A stretch of DNA of 39,512 bases from SIG673 sp045638685. Lineage in GTDB: Bacteria; Bacillota; Clostridia; Oscillospirales; CAG-272. Below the pieces are notes generated by a model. The model was not told where the DNA came from and did not search any database. It saw nothing but the letters and a program-made list of their open reading frames with translations. The DNA lies in assembly GCA_045638685.1 (NCBI GenBank), contig JAZUBT010000028.1:1-39512 (forward strand), read 5' to 3'. The translations under genes and the position numbers were made by a program. Within the stretch, counting starts at the first letter, position 1; each line of letters starts with the position of its first letter. Positions 30,377 to 36,675 of this stretch are shown here, one piece after another.

Positions 30377-31624
30377 TTGAAAAAAAGGTTTGTTAAAATT
30401 TTAAGTGTCGTTTTGGCGACGGCAATGCTTTGCACCTATCTGCTTGGTTGTTCAAATAACGAGAACAACGGCGACGGAGAAAAGTTTACGCAGAGCGACC
30501 TTATGCAGGGGATAGTTTCGCAGATGGTTGCGGAGCGGATACCCGATGAAAAATATTACAGCGCGTTAAGAAGGGTTATATCCGCAGTCGCGGTAAAATC
30601 ACTTTCCGCTAAGGAGAATTCCGCTGTGTCTCCGCTTGCGGCGGCGCTAAACATATCGCTTATCGCGAACGCCTTGTCGGACAAAGCACAAACCGAGCTT
30701 CTTAATGCGCTCGGTGATTTCAAAATGACCGCTCTTAACGAATATAACGCCACGTATGCCCATATAATTAAGCAGAACGCTGGGGTCTCGGTTTACTCAT
30801 CGTTTAGGATAGGCTTCGGCAAAAAGGGATTTGTTCCGGAAAAATCGTTTTTACAGCTAAGCGCGGATTATTACGGGGCAGACGGCTACCTTATGAACTT
30901 CGCGGAGTGCGACGCAAACGCGCTTCTAAGCGAATGGGTTGCCTTAAAAATCGGTATTCAGGGCTTTGCGGTTGACGCTAAATGTACGGCGGAAACCACA
31001 GCTCTTCTTGCTGACACGCTCGCCTTTACGGATAGCTTTGAGATAGGCTTTGGCGGAAGGGAAACGGGAGCTTTTAATACTCCCGACGGCGAAAAGGAGA
31101 TAAGCTATCTCGTTTCGGGCGAAACGCTTTATGCCGAAACGGCAAAAGCAAAGGGCTTTGCCAAGGCTATGAAAAACGGTTATACGTTTGTCGCTCTGGC
31201 GCCGCAGGGAACGGCTACGCTTGAACAGCTTGTTCAGTCGCTTGATGACACGGCTTTAAAGACGTGCTATGAAGGGATTTCCGAAAAAGACGAATTTAAG
31301 GTTAAAATTCCGGCGTTTTCTTTCGGGTATTCCGCTTCGGTTACCTCGGCGCTTAAAGCTCTCGGAATAAAGGCTGCTTTTGAAAAAAGCGGCGTGGCAG
31401 AAAGCGAAAAAGCAGAGCTTAGCGTTGATAACGTTATAAATATTACCTCGGCAGGGTTAAATGAAAACGGATTTACCACCTCGTCTGCATCTCCCGCCTT
31501 GTCAGAGCAACAGTCAGCACCCTCTGAGGGCTTAACGGTTAGCGTATTTGATAAGCCCTTTGTGTTCATTATATTCGATACCGCAGGTGTTCCGCTTACG
31601 CTCGGCACGGTTGTTAACCCATAA
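30377..31624 (+). CDS. Lipid-anchored serpin-like protein (TTG start)
   Basis: 415 residues starting at TTG, with AGGAGA eight bases upstream and no nearby ATG that keeps the signal peptide. Residues 1-25 are a lipoprotein signal with lipobox YLLGC (Cys25). The rest follows serpin order: NSAVSPLAAALNISLIANAL near 81-100 (the SPLS helix B region), GYTFVALAP, a hinge-like region near 348-375 rich in Ser/Ala/Thr that would be the reactive-centre loop, and the C-terminal signature DKPFVFIIFDTAGVPLTLGTVVNP truncated to the usual end. Serpins trap serine or cysteine proteases. A surface serpin would guard the cell against host or neighbour proteases. The loop is unusually Ser/Gln-rich, so inhibitory activity is unsure. 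Confidence 0.82.
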   Translation: MKKRFVKILSVVLATAMLCTYLLGCSNNENNGDGEKFTQSDLMQGIVSQMVAERIPDEKYYSALRRVISAVAVKSLSAKENSAVSPLAAALNISLIANALSDKAQTELLNALGDFKMTALNEYNATYAHIIKQNAGVSVYSSFRIGFGKKGFVPEKSFLQLSADYYGADGYLMNFAECDANALLSEWVALKIGIQGFAVDAKCTAETTALLADTLAFTDSFEIGFGGRETGAFNTPDGEKEISYLVSGETLYAETAKAKGFAKAMKNGYTFVALAPQGTATLEQLVQSLDDTALKTCYEGISEKDEFKVKIPAFSFGYSASVTSALKALGIKAAFEKSGVAESEKAELSVDNVINITSAGLNENGFTTSSASPALSEQQSAPSEGLTVSVFDKPFVFIIFDTAGVPLTLGTVVNP

Positions 31625-31822
31625 ACAGCACACCCCCGTCCCCTCTTGTTTTTGGCGCGGTGGGAGCTCTGCTTACGAACGGTGCGGTTGTAACCTATAA
31701 ATAGCACACCCCCGTCCTCTCTTGTTTTTGGCGTGGCGGGAGCTCTGCTTACGAACGGCACGGTTGTAACCTATAAATAGCGCACCCCTGTCCTCTTTTG
31801 TTTTTGACGCGGGGCAGGGCGA
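31594..31822. repeat. 76-base tandem repeat growing from the serpin gene end
   Basis: Three units start at 31594, 31671 and 31747 (spacings 77 and 76). Each has GCTTACG, CGG(C/T)(A/G)CGGTTGT, a stop-like TAA segment, GCACACCCCCGTCC, CTTGTTTTTGGCG and GGGAGCTCT. The first unit lies inside the last ten codons of the serpin gene and crosses its stop codon, so the array consists of duplicated copies of the gene's 3' end. It fills most of the gap 31625-31932; 31823-31932 contains nothing else recognisable apart from the next ribosome site. Confidence 0.88.
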
Positions 31823-31932
31823 GGTTTTACGCTAAGCCTCGTACAGATGCGATTTTAACTGTCTAAAAAGCAACATTAATTAAATGAAATTTTTATTTTA
31901 TACGGTTGCCTTACGGCGATGAAAGGGATTTT

Positions 31933-32553
31933 ATGAAGGTACTACTTATAAACGGCGGGCCTCACAAAAACGGAGCGACCAACAGAGCGCTTACCGAAAT
32001 AGCGGATACGCTAAAGGGAGAGGGAATAGAAAGCGAGATTTTCTGGCTCGGCAACGAGCCGATAGCGGGTTGCATCGGGTGTGGAGCTTGCAGAAAGACT
32101 GGAAAATGCTTCAGGGACGACGTCGTAAACAGATTTTCCGAGATGATAGACGGATTTGACGGCTTCGTGTTCGGCTCACCCGTCCATTATGCGGCGGCAT
32201 CGGGCGCGCTTTCAAGCTTTATGGACAGAGCCTTCTTTTCGTGTAGCGGCAGGCTTTATATGAAGCCCGCGGCGGCTGTCGTAAGCTGTCGCCGTGGCGG
32301 AGCGTCGGCGGCGTTTGACGAGATTAACAAGTATTTTACCATAGCCTGTATGCCCGTTGTTTCATCGCAGTATTGGAATCAGATTCACGGGGGAAATGCA
32401 GAGGAGGCAGAACGCGACGGCGAAGGCCTTCAAACTATGAGAGCTCTCGCAAGGAACATGGCGTATATGCTTAAATGCTTTGAAGCGGGCAAGGCGGCAG
32501 GGGTAGTTCTCCCCGAAAAGGAAGCTCCGATAAGAACAAATTTCATAAGATAA
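31933..32553 (+). CDS. NADPH-dependent FMN reductase / flavoprotein
   Basis: 206 residues with a flavodoxin-like fold. The start KVLLINGGPHKNGATNRAL contains the FMN phosphate-binding loop GGPHKNGAT. The cysteine pattern GCIGCGACRKTGKC near 49-62 is typical of the iron-sulfur flavoprotein/NAD(P)H reductase family and may bind a cluster or form a redox disulfide. GSPVHYAAASGALSSFMDR near 91-109 is the flavin-stacking region. Such enzymes reduce quinones, chromate, nitro- or azo-compounds; the physiological substrate is unknown. The start is placed at 31933 with GAAAGGGA before it; an upstream TTG nine residues earlier lacks a ribosome site. It ends at a good terminator. Confidence 0.9.
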   Translation: MKVLLINGGPHKNGATNRALTEIADTLKGEGIESEIFWLGNEPIAGCIGCGACRKTGKCFRDDVVNRFSEMIDGFDGFVFGSPVHYAAASGALSSFMDRAFFSCSGRLYMKPAAAVVSCRRGGASAAFDEINKYFTIACMPVVSSQYWNQIHGGNAEEAERDGEGLQTMRALARNMAYMLKCFEAGKAAGVVLPEKEAPIRTNFIR

Positions 32554-32556
32554 CAA

Positions 32557-32588
32557 AAAACGGAAGAGCGACTCGGCTCTTCCGTTTT
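32557..32588 (+). terminator. Terminator of the flavoprotein gene
   Basis: AAAACGGAAGAGC (32557-32569) pairs with GCTCTTCCGTTTT (32576-32588) around a six-base loop. The stem starts three bases after the stop. It could also act on the minus strand because of the A run on the left. Confidence 0.92.
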
Positions 32589-32687
32589 GTATTTTAAATT
32601 AACCGGCACTTAAGAGTTTTATAAATGCACCGCGTTTTAATTTGTTTTCCCAAATTAAACACGTTACGGCAGAGATTACGTAGGTAA

Positions 32688-33242
32688 TTACTCTCCTATA
32701 AGCTTAACCGCGGTTACGTAGTGTCCTGTTTTAGGTAGGAATTTATCCACAATATCGCGAGTGGCGATTTTAAGGCTTGACGTGTTTACGCACGGATGAC
32801 AGCCGATAAACTCTTCTTTTAAAATGTCCTCGTCGATAAGCAGCGTAACCTTATGCTCACTGTCATTTATCAGCCCCATAATACTCGCCGAGCCGGGGGT
32901 TACTCCGAGGTGTTTCTCCATATCCTCGGGAGAGGCAAAGGAGAGCCTTGCAACACCGAGCTGTCCCGAAAGCTCCTTCGTCTTAAACGGTTTAGCTCCG
33001 GGCATAAGCAAGAGATAAAACTCGGTTTTCTGGCGGTTGCATAAAAAGAGGTTTTTGCATATCTCTGTGCCGATGGCGGCGTCAATATCGAGACACGCCT
33101 CCATGGTGTCCGCCTTTTCGTGGTCAACTCCGCAGTACTCTACCGCGAGCGCGTCAAGAAAATCGTAAACCTTTATTTCCTTTTCCGAGCGACCGCTTAA
33201 ATCGGACGGGCGCCCTTTTTGTATTTCTGTTATTTTACTCAT
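32688..33242 (-). CDS. Prolyl-tRNA editing protein, YbaK/ProX family
   Basis: 184 residues, a free-standing editing domain of the YbaK/ProXp group. These proteins hydrolyse mischarged tRNA-Pro, with Ala-tRNA-Pro the substrate of the closely related ProXp-ala (PrdX) subgroup. The fold markers are KVYDFLDALAVEYCGVDHE near the N-terminus, CKNLFLCNRQKTEFYLLLMP (62-81) with the conserved KNLFL, GSASIMGLIND near 117-127 and GCHPCVNTSSLKI near 147-159, the family signature FHPLVNTATT in variant form. The start has AAGGA ten bases upstream. It is not next to proS. ProXp-ala is the best guess for specificity. Confidence 0.88.
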   Translation of the reverse strand: MSKITEIQKGRPSDLSGRSEKEIKVYDFLDALAVEYCGVDHEKADTMEACLDIDAAIGTEICKNLFLCNRQKTEFYLLLMPGAKPFKTKELSGQLGVARLSFASPEDMEKHLGVTPGSASIMGLINDSEHKVTLLIDEDILKEEFIGCHPCVNTSSLKIATRDIVDKFLPKTGHYVTAVKLIGE

Positions 33243-33312
33243 AATTTTTCCTTAAACTATATATTTTGATCTAAACTTTTTAAAACGGCTGGGAAAACCG
33301 TTTGGGGAGCTA

Positions 33313-33346
33313 AAAAACTCCGAAAGACGTTTCCTTCGGAGTTTTT
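33313..33346 (-). terminator. Terminator of pgi
   Basis: AAAAACTCCGAA (33313-33324) pairs with TTCGGAGTTTTT (33335-33346). On the minus strand it follows the pgi stop by ten bases and is trailed by TTTTTTAGC. Confidence 0.9.
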
Positions 33347-33355
33347 CGTTAATTT

Positions 33356-34693
33356 TTAGCCGAGTCTTTTAAGAAGCTCTGCGCGGCGAGCCTCATGCTC
33401 TGCGCCGGGCTTACCGAGAAGCGCGTACATGTTCTTTTTGTAGCTCTCAACACCGGGCTGGTTGAACGGATTGACTCCGAGCGTGTATCCCGATATAGCA
33501 CAAGCCATCTCGAAGAAATATACCATATATCCGAAGTTATACTCGTCCTTCTTATCGACCTCGATAACGATGTTCGGAACACCGCCGTCGCAGTGTGCGA
33601 GAACCGTCGCCTGATATGCCTTGGTGTTTACGTCGTTGAACTTGCTTCCCGCAAGGAAGTTAAGCCCGTCAAGGTTGGTTTCGTCGTTCGGCACAACTGC
33701 CTTAGCGCCTGTTTCCTTAACGTCAACAACCGTCTCAAATACGTTTCTTACGCCCTCCTGTATCATCTGTCCCATAGAGTGAAGGTCGGTGGAGAAGATA
33801 ACCGATGCGGGGAATATGCCCTTGCCGTCCTTGCCCTCGCTCTCTCCGTAAAGCTGCTTCCACCATTCAGCGGTCATGGTAAAGAAGCTGTGGTAGCAGG
33901 CGAGAATCTCTATTGCCTTACCCTTGCGGAGCAGACAGTTACGGATAGCCGCGTATTTTGCGCAATCTGTGTCGCTCTTACCATTAAACGCGGTGCGCGC
34001 GTCAGCCGCGCCCTGCATAAGCTTTTTAATATCGCAGCCCGCAACTGCTATCGGAAGAAGTCCGACGGCGGTTAAAACGGAGAAACGGCCTCCAACGTCG
34101 TCCGGAACTACGAACGTTTCGTATCCCTTTTCGTTTGAAAGCGTTTTAAGGCTTCCCTTTGCCTTATCTGTGGTTGCGAAGATGCGCTCCTTGGCGCCGT
34201 CCTCTCCGTACTTCTTTTCAAGAAGGTCGCGGAAAACGCGGAAGGCTATCGCGGGCTCGGTGGTGGTACCGGATTTTGAAATAACGTTAACGCAGACGTC
34301 TTTTCCCTCGCAGATGGAGAGAAGCTCGTCAAGAGCGTTTCCGCTTATGGTGTTTCCGGCAAAGTAGATGTCGGGGGTATCCTTTTTAAGGCTGTTGTAG
34401 AGAGGGCTCTTAATAAACTCAATAGCCGCGCGCGCTCCGAGGTAGGAGCCGCCGATACCGATAACGATAAACACGTCGCAGCTATTCTTGATTTTTTCCG
34501 CAGCCTTTTCTATTCTGTCAAATTCCTCTTTGTCGTAATCAACGGGAAGGTCGATCCAGCCAAGGAAGTCGTTTCCCTCGCCGTTTCTTCCGCTGACGGT
34601 TGCGACCGCCTTGTCAATTTCGGGCTGAATAGCTTTAAGGTCGCTATCGCTGACAAACCCTTCAAGATGCTTACAGTTAAGTTTTAATGCCAT
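33356..34693 (-). CDS. pgi: Glucose-6-phosphate isomerase
   Basis: 445 residues, the shorter form usual in Firmicutes. It interconverts glucose 6-phosphate and fructose 6-phosphate in glycolysis, with a cytosolic dimer. FIVIGIGGSYLGARAAIEFI near 75-94 is the phosphate-binding region. NVISKSGTTTEPAIAFRVF near 135-153 holds the SKSGTT loop. GKDGKGIFPASVIFSTDLHSMGQMIQEG near 293-320 includes the catalytic-Glu region, and the Lys in PFNQPGVESYKKNMYALLG near 415-433 is the base/ring-opening residue. The start has GGAG eight bases upstream. It is a single gene with its own promoter and terminator. Confidence 0.98.
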   Translation of the reverse strand: MALKLNCKHLEGFVSDSDLKAIQPEIDKAVATVSGRNGEGNDFLGWIDLPVDYDKEEFDRIEKAAEKIKNSCDVFIVIGIGGSYLGARAAIEFIKSPLYNSLKKDTPDIYFAGNTISGNALDELLSICEGKDVCVNVISKSGTTTEPAIAFRVFRDLLEKKYGEDGAKERIFATTDKAKGSLKTLSNEKGYETFVVPDDVGGRFSVLTAVGLLPIAVAGCDIKKLMQGAADARTAFNGKSDTDCAKYAAIRNCLLRKGKAIEILACYHSFFTMTAEWWKQLYGESEGKDGKGIFPASVIFSTDLHSMGQMIQEGVRNVFETVVDVKETGAKAVVPNDETNLDGLNFLAGSKFNDVNTKAYQATVLAHCDGGVPNIVIEVDKKDEYNFGYMVYFFEMACAISGYTLGVNPFNQPGVESYKKNMYALLGKPGAEHEARRAELLKRLG

Positions 34694-34770
34694 AATTTTC
34701 TCCGTTCTGCCACAAAACGAGGCTGTTTATTTTTATTTTAGGTTTTAACTATTTTATATAGTACAAAACA

Positions 34771-34799
34771 ATTTTACTACAAATTATTAAAAAAAGCAA
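34771..34799 (-). promoter_or_regulatory. Promoter of pgi
   Basis: On the minus strand TTGCTT (34799-34794), 17 bases, TAAAAT (34776-34771), 78 bases before the start codon. Confidence 0.75.
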
Positions 34800-34925
34800 C
34801 ACTTTTTTATTAATAAAATAAAAAAGGGAATTAGACTTCTTTAACAAATTAAAATAAAGGGATGCGCTGCTTTTATCAACGTTAAAATAAATGGGGTTAT
34901 TCGCGCTAACCTTTGAACCTGTACG

Positions 34926-35765
34926 CTACCCTTCAAGATAGCGTCTGTGATAAAAGAGATATTGCTGGGCAAGACCTGAGTAAGGGCCGAAATCCGACGG
35001 ATTAATATTTCCACCGTAGTATTCCTGCATAACTCTTTTTACCCATACGTCAATGGGGAAGGCGTCTGTTTTTCCGAACCCGAAAAGCAGCGTGCAGGCG
35101 GCAACCTTAGGCCCGACGCCCTTAATTTTGCAAAGCTCCGCTTCCGCCTCGGCGGAGGACATGCCGTATATTTTATTTAAGTCAACCTCACCGCTTTCAA
35201 TCTTACACGCCGCGTCGTAAAGATAGGCGGCGCGAAAGCCCGTTTTAAGCTGGAAAAGGCCGTCTTTTCCGAGCTTTATAAGGGTTTTAGGAGAGGGGAA
35301 GGCGCTTTCATCGCCTCCGCTTATCTCTGCGCCTTTTTTACAGAGAGCCTCGATTATTTTTTTTATTCTCGGAATATTGTTGTTCTGTGAAATGATAAAC
35401 GAGCAGAGAGTTTCCCACGGATCCTGCTTTAAAATACGTATGCCCTTACCCGTTTCCATAGCCGCAGAAAGAGAACCGTCGTCTTTGCGCAGAGCTTTCA
35501 TTTCGTCTCTTACTGCGGTGTAGTTCTCGTCGAGCGAGAGATAGCCTTTCCACAGGCTGTTAAATTCCTCCTCGGTGCAGGGGGTTATAAAAATCTCGCT
35601 TTCCGAAAGCTGAACGAAGGTTACTTTTTTGCCGAACGCATAGCCGCTCGCCTTGTTTTCGGTTACGTCAAACCGAAAACACTGACCGCAGTCAAAGGTC
35701 TGACTTACCGCAAAAAGCTCTATTTCCGAAACCCGTACACCGCCGTTTTCACTTACCGCCTTCAT
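34926..35765 (-). CDS. 8-oxoguanine DNA glycosylase, OGG1-like
   Basis: 279 residues. It should excise 8-oxoguanine paired with C and nick the strand (bifunctional glycosylase/lyase). The N-terminal beta domain opens with FDCGQCFRFD near 24-33, the typical OGG start. The helix-hairpin-helix reads CKIKGVGPKVAAC with the catalytic Lys220, followed by FPIDVWVKRVM with the catalytic Asp239. DPWETLCSFIISQNNNIPRIKK near 115-136 is the minor-groove wedge region with the Asn residues expected. The ATG overlaps the stop of the upstream gene by four bases (ATGA), so they are translationally coupled. This is the clostridial OGG type. AlkA-like alkylation repair is less likely given the Lys/Asp pair. Confidence 0.92.
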   Translation of the reverse strand: MKAVSENGGVRVSEIELFAVSQTFDCGQCFRFDVTENKASGYAFGKKVTFVQLSESEIFITPCTEEEFNSLWKGYLSLDENYTAVRDEMKALRKDDGSLSAAMETGKGIRILKQDPWETLCSFIISQNNNIPRIKKIIEALCKKGAEISGGDESAFPSPKTLIKLGKDGLFQLKTGFRAAYLYDAACKIESGEVDLNKIYGMSSAEAEAELCKIKGVGPKVAACTLLFGFGKTDAFPIDVWVKRVMQEYYGGNINPSDFGPYSGLAQQYLFYHRRYLEG

Positions 35766-36517
35766 TGATTATCTCCCGAAGCTACCTTGGTAGCCTTTTT
35801 CTTAGGCTTTTCAAATTTCAGCCTTCTGTCTCCCGTTATAAAACGGATAGCTCTTTCAACGGCGTCCTTGGAGTTACCCCACGGCTCGTTTTCGTAGCGG
35901 TAGTCAAACTTTTTGCAGAAATGGCTGACGTCGCCCGAAAGCTCTTCGAAATATTTGTTTGTAACCGCCGCTACCGCGGTCTGGAACTCCGGAACCTTCT
36001 TTTTGTTTAAATGAGCCTTTCCCGCATTTAAAAATTCCGAAAGGTGGGTAAGGCAGAAATAGGGCTGACGCGAGACCTTAGCTCGAAATTCCGACTCGGT
36101 TTCGTAGAGATAGACCGAGTTTTCCATCATTTTAGAAAAGGAATGCCGGATTCTGTCGCAGACGTAACAGGTGCTGCCGAGCTTTTCAAGGTTCCCCGCA
36201 ACGGCTGCGGTTTTAGAACCCATAAAGCCGCCCGTTTCCGTCTTTTTTCTTGTCTCGGCGAGATGGCTTTCGAGAATAAGCGCAAGACCGAGACGGTTGT
36301 TTTTTTCAAACATTATATCAAAGTGGCGTCCGCAGAAGCCAAGCTCGTTTGTCTTTATTCTTATTTCGGGCTCCATCATAGCCGCGCCGAGCATTATATT
36401 GATTTCGTCGTTTTCAAGCTTTCTGTAAAGATGGCAGAAGGGACAACCCTCGGCGGTATTTTCGGCGCAGTAGTCAAACGCCTCGTTTACGGGTATGGTA
36501 TAAATTTTTTCAAGCAT
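35762..36517 (-). CDS. Cys/His-rich protein, DUF6062-like
   Basis: 251 residues, function unknown; the pattern recalls the family I know as DUF6062, a name given from memory. Two similar halves each show Cys-x2-Cys followed by Cys-x2-His: CPFC (25-28) with FCGRH (Cys62, His65), and CYVC (117-120) with FCLTH (Cys155, His158). This looks like two zinc sites. The helical regions between them are amphipathic. The C-terminal tail is strongly basic (RRLKFEKPKKKATKV), which suits nucleic-acid contact. The start is at 36517 (MLEKIYT) with GGAGAAAAACT before it; a 12-residue extension has no ribosome site. The four-base overlap with the glycosylase gene suggests a shared role in DNA repair or just co-expression. 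Confidence 0.75.
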   Translation of the reverse strand: MLEKIYTIPVNEAFDYCAENTAEGCPFCHLYRKLENDEINIMLGAAMMEPEIRIKTNELGFCGRHFDIMFEKNNRLGLALILESHLAETRKKTETGGFMGSKTAAVAGNLEKLGSTCYVCDRIRHSFSKMMENSVYLYETESEFRAKVSRQPYFCLTHLSEFLNAGKAHLNKKKVPEFQTAVAAVTNKYFEELSGDVSHFCKKFDYRYENEPWGNSKDAVERAIRFITGDRRLKFEKPKKKATKVASGDNQ

Positions 36518-36601
36518 AGTTTTTCTCCGAAATAGTTTAATAAATATTTTCACTAACTTTTATAAAAATTGGCACGGACACGTATTCCGTAATTTACGTT
36601 A

Positions 36602-36662
36602 AACCCCGATCTTAGCGACGCTCGCTATGTTTGCACGTATCACGCGTCGCCATTCCTCTCCG
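36602..36662 (-). repeat. Inverted partial copy of the dispersed intergenic repeat
   Basis: Read on the minus strand, ACCACCCGGAGAGG is followed by CAAACATAGCGAGCGTCGCTAAG, the same order as in the copies at 2-261 and 21329-21612. It is shorter and diverged. It lies just downstream of the MORN gene. Confidence 0.65.
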
Positions 36663-36675
36663 GGTGGTTGCTCGG

